DNA of 64,000 nt from Protula sp. h YS-2021 (lineage: Eukaryota > Annelida > Polychaeta > Sabellida > Serpulidae). This document shows, in pieces, positions 1-12,585 of the stretch (positions are counted from its first letter, which is position 1; every line of letters begins with the position of its first letter). The stretch is taken from the NCBI GenBank assembly GCA_949752745.1, contig OX457027.1:86497094-86561093 (forward strand), given 5' to 3'. The position numbers were made by a program, and so were the translations under genes. Below the pieces are notes generated by a model that saw nothing but the letters and a program-made list of their open reading frames with translations, did not search any database and had not been told where the DNA came from.

Positions 1-1675
1 CCACATCAGTATGCACCTACATCAGTGAAACCGTAGCATATTGATACAGTGCATTATTTTGTGTGTATGAAAAAAATGGCTCTCGGCTATTTGTGCATGA
101 TGTTGGGATAATAAGACAAGAGGCCAAGTCCACGATGTATATGCAAGCATTAAATTTATGCAAAATGTGAAAAATATTAACTTCTAGTTGACACCATTCC
201 TGTCAAAGAAATTTATCCGCCTGGTGATAATAACAATTACACAACAAACAAACAAATGAAAATATGAGTGAAATCCATGGGAAAACTGGACATTCTGGCC
301 AACAAACATCTGGGTATTGACTTGAAAATTGTGCAACTCGACAGGAATATTTCCAAGGTGGTATATATTTGAAGCAAATGCTTGCTGTGAGTACTGCCAC
401 GTGTACTTATAGTGGCAAATACTTGAACTGTAAAGTTTGCGCTACATCTGACAAAATGACATTGAGTGGCTATACTGCGAGCAGAATTGTGGTGTAAAGA
501 TATCAAGATCAGCGTCACAAAAGATATTAATCGCCAGTTTTTCTGAAGTGACGATTTTCATCACTTGAAAAGTCACGACCTTTTGACCTCATTTCGCGTT
601 CATGCTGGTGCCAAAGTTACCACAAATTTATCATTGCAAGGTATTTGCGTTGTGGTAGGTTTATTCAAAATCGATTAGGGAATGAAAAGGTTATGACGTC
701 AACAATATTTATGCAAGCTGCGTGACCTTTTGGCATTTGGTGACCTTGACCGTGAGTTCGAAGTCCGCAAAAGTTAATCGTCGCTCGGAAATTGTGCAAG
801 GAAGGAAGATTTTCTGCTAATTTATTTAAATCGGCCAAGACTCTCACAAAAAAGACCAAGAGTTATCTATGGAAGACACATATCGACAAAATCAATGTAT
901 CTCTCGCCTTGCTGGGGAGACAGACATGTATTAATGATGAGAATTGCGCAAATGTTTTTTTGACAATATCTGCAACAAGTTACCCCCTTGTTTTCTCTTC
1001 AAGCTTGGTGGCTTTGGTGCTCTATCGGGACCAGACAGATATGCAGTCTCGGTTCTGACGGCACAGAAGCTCCGTCTGAAACGAGTTATTTGATTGGTCC
1101 TGACGGGACAGAAGTTTAATGTTCACTCGCACTTCGGAACATAATTCAGAGAAGGCTCTTTATGATCATTTTATTGAAAGCCACTAGAGATGTTCTGCGA
1201 CCTGAACTAGAAAACCAACACTTATAAAAAACGGCTCATGGGCATTGGGTGGAACCGAGGAAGATTGAGTCCCGGAGAGTGGGGTGGCTGGGAGGGGGGA
1301 GGGGGTGTTTTAAGAGGGAAGAGGGATATTGTCAGTCGCAACATTCTCCACTCCGGCATAAACAATCTAAAAAATTAACTATTTATTCATAAGGTATATC
1401 ACAAATTGTACTGCATTTAAAACCGCATCAGGCATGCCATGCCTGGACCATGTTTCAATCCAATCAAAAGTTCGCCAGCTTTGGCGTATAAAAAAGTTAC
1501 CCTCCGGGTTACTGCAAATATTGCAAGTAGAAATGAAGACAGAAAGAGAGAATTCAGCCAGCCAGCGGGATGTGAAAAAAAGTGATCGCAAAACAGATGC
1601 ATCGGAGGCTTAAAAGTTGTAAATAACAAAATATGGTGAGGTGGAATGAAATTATAATTATATAGCTATTATCCG
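1..1675. other. No gene recognised
   Basis: AT-rich sequence with many stops in all frames. A TGACCTTGACC phrase near 740 resembles the repeat family found in longer form at 9.35, 26.6 and 53.3 kb. I see no exon, RNA gene or clear element boundary. Confidence 0.5.
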
Positions 1676-1722
1676 GAAGAAGAAGAAGAAGAAGAAGAAG
1701 AAGAAGAAGGAGAAGAAGAGAG
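1676..1722. repeat. (GAA)n microsatellite
   Basis: Trinucleotide GAA run with a few interruptions. A G run (1854-1866) and another (2052-2067) follow. Nothing coding is seen between here and the repeat block at 2,233. Confidence 0.9.
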
Positions 1723-2232
1723 AAGTAAGAAGTTAAGAAAAACCTTACTTTTCTCGGCTTTGACATCTAAGTATTGGATTTGTAGAGGGGCCACCAAGAG
1801 AATATTGACATACAATATCAAAATGGTACGAGCTGAGCACAGCATCAGGCGTTGGGGGGGGGGGGGTGAAGGGGGGAGGGGTGGTCTGGCAAGCAGATGT
1901 GCAAAACCAAACAATCAGACATATACTTCCGGTTATAAGACCAGACTACTCGAGCCGGTCGAAGACTGTCACTTCATACCAACACTGATATCAATGATTA
2001 ATGTAGAATCTATTATCCTTGTAGAGATAAGCTAACCCCAGGAGAAGACAAGGGGGGGGGGGGGGGGCTATGTCCAGTCTGTGGTAACCAAGAGCGAAAA
2101 CCCGCCTTAAATCAACTAGAGCTTCAGGGAAGCAGGATCCCCGTGTAACACATAGTGTCACTGGATGTTAGTAAATTCATTGAAATTAAAAAGCCTAAAT
2201 TGCCAAACACTTTTTGGTCGATTTAAAAATAA

Positions 2233-2800
2233 GACGACGTTGCACACCTTCAATATACGTATTACCCGCATGCTAAACTAAAAGCATTAGCATGAACGGT
2301 TCTAGAGTTACGGCCTGGGCAAAAAGTCACATCTTTGTACATTCGAACTAAATGTTTATGTATTTTCAAAATACTGTCATTTTGACAATTTTTCATCAAA
2401 TCGAACGAAACCACGACGTTGCACCCCTTCAATATACGTATTAACCGCATGCAAAAAAAAACAAAAAAAACAAAAAAAAAAAAAACAAAAAACAAAACAA
2501 AAAAAAAACAAAAAAAAACATTAGCCTGAATAGTTATGGGGTTACCACCTGGACAAAATGTCACATCTTTGTACATTCGAACTAAACTTTTACCTTTTTT
2601 CAAAATACTGTCATTATGACAATTTTTCATCAAATTGAACTAAACTACGACGTTGCACACCTCCAATATAGGTATTATCCGCATGCAAAACGAAAAAGCA
2701 TTAGGATGGGCAGTTTTCGAGTAACAGCCTGGACAAAAGATAGTTAACTAGAGCGGACGGACGGACGGTCGGACTGGCGGACAGACAAGCTGAAAACTAT
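2233..2800. repeat. Interspersed repeat, about three units, with GGAC-rich tail
   Basis: Three diverged units begin near 2233, 2412 and 2645. Each opens with ACGACGTTGCAC and continues with a shared body (TCACATCTTTGTACATTCG, then AAAATACTGTCATT in the first two). The second unit is interrupted by an A-rich CAAA stretch (2451-2520). The block ends with GGACGGACGGAC-type sequence (2757-2787) and a TACACGGGGGATAA tail. It resembles repeats common in mollusc genomes; the family was not identified. Confidence 0.7.
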
Positions 2801-2957
2801 ATCCCTCCGTTACACGGGGGATAATTACTAATCGTATTGTAAAGAAACAATGAGCAATCTTTCTGGTACAATACGACGAATTTCAGACCAGGATCTTGCA
2901 TACATTTTCAAGATATCGGACGAACAAATAACAATTATTTAAAAAAAAAACAAAGTA

Positions 2958-3133
2958 CAGGAGACCCTCGTTAATTCGTCCCCGGTTAATTCGTTTCCCC
3001 GCTTTATTCGTACTCATATTTAGGTCCCACTTTCTCTATTTCATACCAGTTTTCCCCCGGATAATTCGTTCACCCGGTTAATCCTTACCAAATTCCCCGG
3101 TCCCATGTGGTACGAATTAACGAGGGACTACTG
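2958..3133. mobile_element. pogo/Tigger-like MITE
   Basis: A 176-bp element flanked by TA on both sides. Its termini are inverted repeats of about 22 bp sharing CCCTCGTTAATTCGT after an initial CAG. The inside holds more AATTCGT phrases and no reading frame. TA duplication and CAG-starting termini fit the pogo branch of Tc1/mariner elements. The class is inferred from the termini alone. Confidence 0.75.
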
Positions 3134-3139
3134 TATTTC

Positions 3140-4100
3140 TAATGCGACATCAGAGAAAAGCCACGCACTTTAAGCTATGTAACTATTGTTTCGGCTGGAG
3201 ACTGTGCTTGCGGTTCCCAAACTGCGACGTCTTGTCTCACGCTTTCGTACACTCGCCTAAAGCGAGCGTATAGCAAGGACCTGGTTTTGAATTTGGCACC
3301 TTCTTTGAGGTCGCTCTGAGATCACAAAAAATGGCCGACATTCATCATCGGTGAAAAGGAGTGGAATAGTTTGTAAAAGGCGAGAAAGAATACCTATTTT
3401 CCACAACCCCTAAAATCGCGAATAGAAAAAGAGGAAGTTCTTTCGACTTCTATTTGCATCCCTTTCCCAACGTTTATCATATATCGCATAATTGACGTCT
3501 AGCCAACGTCGGCGGGTAGACGTTGTTTCGACGCACAAAATCACTAAAAATCGCGATGTTGATCCGACGCCGGGTACAACTTCTATCCAATGTTACTGTA
3601 ACGCTACAGTGTTTACTGGGTATATTCTGACTGTGGAGCCGACAAAAACGTTTTCATATAATTTCTCTCTGTACCTACGCCACTTCAGGTGGTGTGTGCC
3701 CCCCCCCCCCCTCCATCCCTTGCTACAACCCTCAAACTACATATTGCAGGCTTAGTTCTGCGTCTCGAATATTTTGCCTCCTTTTGCATTGATCAACACA
3801 CACGAAGGCGGTACATAAGGCAGAAAAGGTACGTCAAGGCCACTCGCTAATCATATCAATGGATTACTCTTTTTTATGTATTGTAACAAATAAAAAAAAC
3901 GATACCAGTATTAAGGGTTATATTTGTTGACACTGTTTAGGAGAATTCGGGATAATAGCTGGTAAGTAAACTAATTATTACGAAGATAAAATTATTATGA
4001 TAACACCGGAGGTCATCGGGTTCATGAAATGGGACGATTTTAAGGTTTGAAAACGAATGTATTTTAAAAAAAGTTTTTACGGTACAGAATTAGGAATATC
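3140..4100. other. No gene recognised
   Basis: Unique-looking AT-rich sequence with a C run near 3700. A short open stretch at 3492-3755 shows no recognisable domain and no splice context I can defend. Confidence 0.4.
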
Positions 4101-4244
4101 CGAAAAAAACGTCGAAGTTCAAAACATCGACGGATAAAACGTCGATGGTCAAAACGTTAGCAAGTAAAAGCGGATAAAACGTCGACCATCCTCCGTAACG
4201 AGTTATTGGAAAGTGTGTCGTCGGGTTAGTGGTTCACAACTGGG

Positions 4245-4330
4245 TGTAGGAAAAATGGCAATGGAAAAAATGGCACATGGAAAAAATGGCACAAGGAAAA
4301 AATGGAACAGTACAAAAAACAGAAAAAAAG
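4245..4330. repeat. Short tandem phrase AATGGCACATGGAAAA
   Basis: About four degenerate copies of a 16-17 bp phrase containing ATGGAAAAAATGGCAC. It lies just inside the left arm of the nested inverted-repeat region. Confidence 0.7.
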
Positions 4331-5344
4331 TTTTTTCCGTACCCCTTAACAACTACTCCCAACCCCTTTGAAGGGAGTTTAATAGAATCAAGAAGCCAAT
4401 GCAATGAATGTTCTGTTTAAGCAGTATCCCGACAATGGGTCATCTAGCGACAATTCGTCCACCAATTCATCTAGCGACAATTCGTTTAAAAGTGATGGGT
4501 ACGACAAGTCATTTAAATTTCTATTTTATCCAATTAACATTTCTTGCTATGTACGTGAGTTGATCGAACAGAAGTGTGTGTGTGAGGCGGGGGGGGGGGG
4601 GTGTAGTGATTGGGTTGGGGCTGGTGCCAACTATGGTTCCTTATTGGTCTGTGCTTCGTAATTGAGTGTGGATTCGTGCACATTCCGCAGCCGTGTCGGG
4701 AGATCCGGAGGGGTGCGGCGGACGCGGACTTTCACTTTTTTTGGATCATGATTATGGTCACATTTGATCTCTGGATCAATCATAGTCAACGAGGTTTTGA
4801 GCGCACCTTTGCATGAACTGGCTCCGCGTATGCAGTACCAAGTAATGAAACTGTTGTTTTCATTCTTTTTTATATAAAGAAAGACCTCACGAGCAAATTT
4901 TGTTTTCCTGTTTTGCTTTGTATTATCTCCATATTGTATGTGCATAATTACAGCACATTTTAGGACCTTTAGGACCTTTCCACAGGCATCACCCACTCGG
5001 TGATTTCAGGTTTTGCAGAGCGCGTGAGGATTAATGGGTGCACAACGGGCATTCAAACTCCAAAAATGGCATTGATGCAATTTCTTTTGATCCTGAGTAA
5101 TCTAGAAAAGTTTTCTTATGTTGGTGAGTCAGCCGATATACGAGAGGTGGGTTTAGATTCTGAACTGCAACAACCCCAAATCACAACCACACCTTATAAA
5201 ATAGTTAAATAAAATTTAGATTAATTTTCATCTCATCTAGACGAACTGCCGCTAAATGAATTGTCTATAGACGAATTGTCGGTAGATGAATTGTCGCTAG
5301 ATGAATTGTCGGGCTACGTTTTAACGTGTCTTTGTTGACTAACG

Positions 5345-5467
<123 letters not shown>

Positions 5468-6419
5468 GTATTGTATGGTACGTTTGGTGCCTGTAGCATA
5501 CATCAAGTCTGGGTTTATGTCGGTGGACGGCAAGTAGTTTTATTTAAGGTCTTTAAGTTGTGATTTGTGTTTTGACCCCCAGCTTATCCCCTTTTCAGAC
5601 TTTTGGCTGAGGCAAAGTAACTGTGCCCTTTGGAGTCGCATGTTATTGACATTGTTTACTTTTGTGACGGAAAACTCTACAAAAAGAGAAACATGAAATT
5701 AAACAGCACATCGTAATTGGCCAAACTGAAAATATGCTCTTTTATTGTAAAAACAGCATTTCCGCCGGCTGTTCCAGGTTTACTTACGTACTAACCAGAA
5801 GCTGCACAGTCACCAGGAGAGCCTAATTATAAGTCATGATAATCTTCTGCAGCTAATAGACCAATTTGTAATTTAACAAGTTACGATGTGCTGTTAAGTT
5901 TGAATGCTCTTTGCCTTGTATTTTTGACCACCACATCACATATTTATTTATTGCAGAACTGATTAAAGTTCAATCAATAAAGTCAACTTCATTTCAGCAA
6001 AAATTAGTCGATATTTTTACCCGTTTCTGCATTTGTCGACGTTTTCACTTCCGGCGTTTTATCCGTCGACCTTTTGGCGGTCGACGTTTTTGCCATCGAC
6101 GTTCTAAAGTTGAAAACTTGCAAAGAGTGCACTGAAGTGGTTTCGGTTTCGGACCTTTTTACTCTTTGCTGGTCCGTCATTTTGTCTGCATTACTCTTCT
6201 GACCATATTGGCTCTAGGACCCCCAAATTTCGCACACATGTGGTACTTAATCTGAAGTTGTGCAGCTGGCATTTTGTTTTCGCTTTTGTTTTCATTTGCA
6301 AACGCGAAGCAAAAATCAGTGTTTTTTTTTACGAAATGCAACGTGTAAGGGCTACAGCAGCATCTGCACCAGCCTCCCGCATCTGCGTTCGGGTTGTTCG
6401 TGTTTATAAATATATATAG

Positions 6420-6960
6420 TTTACGTAAAGGGTTTCCTAATTGCCTGGATATCGATCTTGAGGGTCAAGATCAGAAGCCACGTGACCTCTGTATCTCCAA
6501 AACAATAGGGATTGAAAAAAAATGTGACCTAAAGGGTACCTTGGTGACATGATCTTTTTTCCAAGATCAAGACCTAAAACCATGACCATAATCTAGAAAA
6601 CTGTTAGAGGTATGTTATTATGAAGGGCGTTAAGCTACCTTGGTGACCTCGATTTCTCTCAAAGTCCAAACCCAAGCAGTTACCATTATCAGGTCACGTG
6701 ACCTCTGCAGCTGGAAAATAGTTGGACTTAGACTTAGTTGACCTCAGATTTTGATCTTCCAGAAACACAGGATTTGTGGTAACTGTTAACTTCTGCATTG
6801 TCACATTCAGTTTAAAGGTAGTAGGCCAGGTTAGCTCTGTATCTGGAAAACCGCAGACCGATATGAACCCCAAGCGCTATACGGTATAACGTAACAGCCA
6901 AACAACGCGTAATGTAATATGATTGAAAAAAGTTTAAGTGTTATATTATTTGTTTTAGAC
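6420..6960. repeat. Diverged TGACCT-rich repeat upstream of the TRIM gene
   Basis: It contains scattered GTGACCTC, GGTCAAGATC and GTCACGTGACCTC phrases, relatives of the long interspersed family at 9.35 kb. It ends just before the probable 5' UTR of the TRIM-like gene; a TTTGTTTTAG at about 6950-6959 could be an acceptor for a 5' UTR exon. Confidence 0.45.
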
Positions 6961-6977
6961 GCAGAATTTGTCTTACC

Positions 6978-9188
6978 ATGGCCACATTCAGTCCGAAGAA
7001 GTCTCCAATTATCGTTGACTGTCCGATGTGCATAAGAAAATTAGAAAACCCCAAAGCCCTCTCCTGTTTGCATTTTTACTGCGAACAATGTATCAGCACC
7101 CTGAAGCCCGCAACGGAGGGAGCGGTCACGGGTTATCAATGTCCGCAGTGCGGGAAATTCACAGCTCAAGATGGGCTGCAGCCAATGGGATTTGTGCAGG
7201 ATGTGCACGGCACTGCCGAGCTTTCAGAAGATGAACACAAGCTTTGCGGCAAATGCTCCCACGATATCGCGGCTTATAGATGCTTAGATTGCAAGGAGAA
7301 CTACTGTACAGCATGCCGGGAGCAGCATGATGAGTGGTCTATGTTTAGAAGTCATGTTATTGAGGATGTCAAGGAGGGTTCACTTCCGGTCATCGACAAG
7401 CACGTGTATTGCTCTCGCCACAGGGGCAAACTTATCGAGCTTCACTGCAGAGATTGTGACAAGCTCGTTTGTGTGATATGCAACGGGACGACGCATAAAA
7501 ACCACACGGCGGAGACGATCCAAGAAGCGCTTGAGAGCGCCTTACCCAGGCTGGAGAAAGACACAGAGAAACTTAATGACGTCATCGCGTCCACACAGAC
7601 AGCGCTGGAAAAGGCTAAGGGCGAACAAGAAAAAATTAAAAAGCAATATGGTGACATTGAGTCAGCAATTAATCAGAAATACGAAGATGTTGTTGAGAAA
7701 ATACAACACGATCGAAGAAAAATTAAACAGGAACTGAAAGCTTTCGAAAATAAGGACATAGAAGAAATTCATGCTCATATTAAGCATTTGGACTTAAAAC
7801 TAAAGGGTCAAGTGAGCCTTTCAAAATTAGCAAGGGCAACCCTGTCAAAAGTGCAAGGCACAAGCTTGTTGCATGCGTTGGAATCCGGATTACAAGACAG
7901 TCTCACTCTTCAAGTAGAGCAATATCCGGAGACCGAAGCATATACAAAAGAAATCAATGCAGAGCTCTTGCTTGGTGAATTGTTTGAAGGGACTACTTTT
8001 GGCGGGATTAGTCCACCGACAGGTATCGTTACCGGTGCGACGAAGTGTGTTGCCCATTCAGCACAATCGTCCACAAATACCCCGCATTCCAATTTCATAC
8101 CGAGATTATTAACTGGAGTAGATAAAGTCAAAATCAAACATGTCCACGAAAACGATCTATCGTTTCCAAGTGTTAAATTCGCGAAAATAAACGAACAACT
8201 TTGGTTCGTTGAGCGCGACAAACCAACGATCAAAATTTGCTCGCAGACCGGAAGTGTGGTGCGGGAGGTGCAGGTGACGGGAGCAGGTGCGTGCTGCTCC
8301 GTGGTCCAGACTGACAGTGACGTCATAGTGGCGGCTACACAAGGTTTCTCTATTATAACTTTATTGCCCCCCATTCCAAATTGTCTTAAAATTGTCAATT
8401 AATTATCTTTCGCCTAATTCGCCAATTCAGTTTTTAATACTAGCATATACTATTACTACTGGCTTTTTTTTAAAGAGAATTAAATGTTAAAAAGTCAGCT
8501 CGCTTACAAATAAGTGTAATAGTTGATACTTTATGTATGACGGTTATTACTTATTACGCATCTAATACTTTGTTTATTTGTTGTTTTTTTATATCATCTT
8601 GCTTCTTATCTCTGAATCTCTACAGGTCTGTTCACGACAACGCTCCGGGGCTACAGTATCCACCAGATAACTGACGGCGTGTTCAGTGACGTCACGGCAT
8701 CACGTGACAAGGTGTACGCCTTGGATGAAAGCAACGGCAAGATACAAGTATTTAGAAAAGAGGGCCATTCCCATACCAAGTACACAAACGACGGTGACAT
8801 TTTTCTCGAACATTTCAGCAAAGATATGTGGAACACTCTCCAAGTGACATCTGATTACATATTTATATCCCAATATGGCGGACATAAAATAATGCAGTAT
8901 ACGCTGGTGGGAGAGTACGTGGCCACTCGCTATTCTCCCGGAAATAAAACCGGGCAAATGAATCATCCGCGCCTGTGTGGTGCGGATAGCTCCGGCACTA
9001 TTCTGATCGCTGATTGCGTGAACCACCGCCTTCAGACGCTGACTGCTGACGGGGCCTGGGGTTCGCTGGCTGTGGAGGGACTCGGCACCTATCCCTGGTT
9101 TTGTGCTTTGTCTAACAGGAAGTTGCTTGTGCTTCACTTTAGTTGGTCCGATAACTGTCATAAATTGCAAGAATTTTCTATTCTGTAA
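6978..9188 (+). CDS. TRIM-like E3 ubiquitin ligase (RING, two B-boxes, coiled coil, propeller-like C-terminus), two coding exons
   Basis: Exon 1 is 6978-8343 and exon 2 is 8626-9188. The donor AAG|GTTTCT and acceptor TACAG|GTCTG join in phase 1 and give 642 residues ending at TAA. The RING finger is C3HC4 (C15, C18, C30, H32, C35, C38, C55, C58). B-box 1 is at about 88-130 (C90, C93, C102, C105, C110, C113). B-box 2 is at about 143-178 (C145, H148, C157, C160, C165, C168, H173, H176). A charged coiled coil spans about 185-275. Residues from about 375 to the end alternate strand-like segments with VYALDESNGKIQVF and ILIADCVNHRLQTL motifs, as in NHL or six-bladed propellers of TRIM2/3/32/71-type proteins. 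RING TRIM proteins transfer ubiquitin and dimerise through the coiled coil; the substrate is unknown. Start chosen: first ATG before the RING, in context ACCATGG. Confidence 0.9.
8344..8625 (+). other. Intron of the TRIM-like gene
   Basis: GT-AG intron in phase 1. Reading straight through from exon 1 meets a stop at 8400-8402, so the exon 1 frame would otherwise look like a complete 474-residue protein lacking part of its propeller. Confidence 0.85.
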
Positions 9189-9352
9189 AATGTTAGTCAG
9201 ACAGCAAATTGTTGTATGCAACGCAACGGAGAAGAATGTTTCTCTTTCCAAGGCCGGGTCACTAAGATCACAAATTTAAGTAAAGGGACCCAACGGGACA
9301 AATAATTAAAGTACAAAAAAGCGCTCGCATTTTCAAACAAATAACAAGAAAA

Positions 9353-10366
9353 AAATGGCAAGCACTTGCAATGGTACAATCTATCTGGTCAAAGACACAT
9401 TTTTCAATGTGTCGACATAATTATCAGCTTCCGAATTATTATCTTGAACGAGAACATCGAAGTAAATATAATGTTATCTCTTTTGGGTACAAATAATCAA
9501 ATTCACTTTTCTAACCATTTTCGAGATAATGGTCAACTTCCGGTTTTTGACCTTGACCATGACGGAGGAGGTCAAAGTCAACGAGGTACTTCTTATATAA
9601 CGTCTTTTAGGCTCAAAGGGTCGAAAGTAAGCTCAAAATCGCACTGTCTCTAACCGTTTTCGAGATAGTGGTCAACTTCCGGTTTTTGACCTTGACCATG
9701 ACAGAGGTCACAGTCACGGAGGTACCTCTTATATGACGTCTTTTAGGCCTAAAGGGTCGAAAATAAGCTCAAAATCGGTCTATCTCTAACCTTTTTCGAG
9801 ATAGTGGACACTCTATCTCCAACGGATTACGATATACAAAGGTCACTTGACCTTGACCCTGAATGTCGAGAATCAATCCACGAGGTAACTGCCTACTGAC
9901 ACCGTACACGTGTTGAAATAAGGAGATGAGCGCTATTTCCAGCAATTTTACTTGATGAGTTGGGGTTTGAAAAAATATTTTCACCTTAATTCGACCTTGA
10001 CCTTGAAGGTGAAGGTAAAAAATTTTGCGGATTTCACGACAACTCATTATCCTCTATGTCTCTGCCAAATGCCGTCTTTCTACTACAAACCCTGTAAGAG
10101 GAGTTTTCTGGAAACCACTTTGAGGTCAAAAATACGTTGACCTCAATTTGATCTTGACCCTTAAGGTCAAGGTAGAAAAATTGCGGATTTCACGACATCT
10201 CATCACCCTCTATCTCTGTGCCAAATTTCACCGTCCTACGTCAAATAACGTGGGAGGAGTTTTCTGGAAACCTCCGAGACAGAAAAAAGGAAGGAATAAA
10301 CAGCCAGAATTCTTAGCAAAGCATACCCATTTGCAAACTATGTTTGCAAGTGGGAAAAAAGAAAAA
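9353..10366. repeat. TGACCTTGACC interspersed repeat, copy 1
   Basis: It starts with CACTTGCAA near 9363 and ends in a hairpin at about 10327-10353 (CCCATTTGCAAA / TTTGCAAGTGGG). The interior has two to three units of roughly 140-150 bp containing CTTCCGGTTTTTGACCTTGACC, then GGTCACGGAGGTACCTCT, then TCTAACCGTTTTCGAG. The 3' part carries GAGTTTTCTGGAAACC and an A-rich stretch. No coding capacity is seen. Copies 2 and 3 are at 26.57 and 53.3 kb. It lies immediately downstream of the TRIM-like gene. Confidence 0.8.
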
Positions 10367-11264
10367 AAGGAACAAATCGGCTGACCAAGCGTTGTAAATA
10401 AAATTTAACTAAAATTTAACTTCGCTTATTATATGCGAAATGCTAGATTTAGAAACGGTATAGCCTTTTCACATTGGTAACAGGTACTTGAAAACAAACA
10501 TTTAAATAATTCCAGTTAGCCATTTCCGATTAGTCTTTTTCTATCGCGGTATATCACGGTACCCACAATCCGGCTTTTTAGGGCAATATTTTAGCAATTT
10601 TTAGTGGCAAAATGTAGTTTTTTGAAGGACGATAGACAGCTATCGGACCATAACTATAAAAAAGTAATATTTTTGTTCACAGAATCATTTTGTATCTTGT
10701 AATTGTTTACCATTTTTCGCCGAATTGCCTAAACACGACCGGTTTTTAATACAACCTTTAATACCCTGTTTTAAAGGAAGACAATTAAACTTGTTTTTCA
10801 TTTTAAAAAATTGCAACTTATCCCTCTGATATTAATTGAATTGCTTTTCCTGACTAATGTTGTTGCAAATTTTTGCCACTTTTTATCTAAAAGGTCAGCT
10901 GTACGGTCTATACTGGTGTACAAGTACATATATTGTAACCATCTCTGAGTATTATGTCATACTTGAATGTGGCTGTGCAAAATAAAATTCCTCAGTACAA
11001 AAAGTGTTTAGCTGAGCTTATAACAAGGCAGTTACAATAATCACTCTAAGCTATTTTTTACTTCCTGCATATGAAAAGAGTTCTCACGTGTTATAATTTT
11101 GAGTAAATCAAAATCTTCATAAAAATACACATTAAACCATAAAAATATAAGCTTAAGCAATAGTTCCGACAGTTGCAATGCAATTGTAGAAATAAATAAA
11201 TATAATACAACTAAATGTATTAATCTGATGTAGGTAAAAACTTGGGAGAAATTGTTAACAGGGA

Positions 11265-11390
11265 TCAAGAGCTATTTTAACATATGACTGGGATCCAGGT
11301 ATTTTAACATATGACTGGATTCCAGAGCTATTTTAACGTATGAATGAGATCCGCGGGTATTTGAACATATGACTGGAATCCCCAGCTTTA
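11265..11390. repeat. Tandem repeat of about 31 bp, four degenerate units
   Basis: Units read roughly ATTTTAACATATGACTGG followed by GATCCAGG or a variant. Confidence 0.75.
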
Positions 11391-12503
11391 TTTATACCGT
11401 TCATTTATACCTATAAACTGCGATTTCGAGATCTGCATAAATAGATTCAAAATGCTGTCAATCATGACACCAACATCGAATCTTGTGATACAACGCTTGA
11501 TTTATATGTACGAGAAGCAAAAGGTGTACATGGTTTGCCAATAACACGTTAACTCATAAATATTTATTTTGGAACCGTTTATAATTTTGGAATAATTTTC
11601 TTGCTTTGCCACAGGAAAAAAAGGAATATTGGTAGTTTCAACTCATTTGGTAAGTGGATTACGTCATACAGACGTCGCTTGATCGGTCTCCTGATGGTCG
11701 TAAATTTGTCGAATTCAACGTCGCCTCGACATTTGCGCGAAACCGCTCTTTAGTCGTGATAAAAATTTATGAAGTGACCTGTTAAGACAAGAACAAGTAT
11801 ATGGTGTGCCAGTGACTGTTACTAACAGATAAATACCATCATGGCTACATCTCTCACATAACGAGTGAAATATGTACGGTGTCTTTTTTTGTCATACAAG
11901 TTTCTCTTGAGAGCGAAATTTTTAACTCTTCATAACACTTTTTCTGCATTTTTTTCATTTTTTTTCATTTTTGGAAGTTTGTTTTGTATTTCATTCACCT
12001 CCGTTAAATTATAATATAAATGCAAGAAATCGCAATGTTTCTAAACTACTTTGATATTTCCAAAATATATTGGTATTATTAACAGGCTTAACAAATGAGA
12101 AATACAACTAGTGCAAAATATTTTAAAGTTACAGTACAAGGTATTCTGTGTATGCTCTTGTTTTTTTTTCAGAAACATTTTTCATAAAAAAATGAACCTG
12201 TGCTGAAGGCATTCAGCGAATAGCGAAACATGGTTTACAGTTTGTGTCACAGGTGTACAAAGTATTATTTAAACGCGGTCCCTGGAATTAAGCCCCTGGC
12301 TCCTGGAATCTAATTTTTATACTATCCAAGTGGCATACATATCAACAAGATTTCACTACAAGAGTTTTTGATTACAAAGAATTACAAATATTAATTCAGG
12401 AGGACGCCATCCACATGAGAAGCAGCACTTTTGATGCAAAATGGAACAAATTCATTTTTCTTTTAGAGCTGTAAGTGTCGTATAAGATTGACAGCAGAAA
12501 AGG

Positions 12504-12505
<2 letters not shown>

Positions 12506-12579
<74 letters not shown>
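12506..12579. repeat. (AT)n microsatellite
   Basis: Uninterrupted AT run of about 74 bp. Confidence 0.97.

Positions 12580-12585
<6 letters not shown>

Noticed and set aside
6978..8402. Single-exon 474-residue TRIM protein
   Set aside because: A phase-matched donor and acceptor (8343/8626) extend the propeller to 642 residues; the shorter end is intron read-through.
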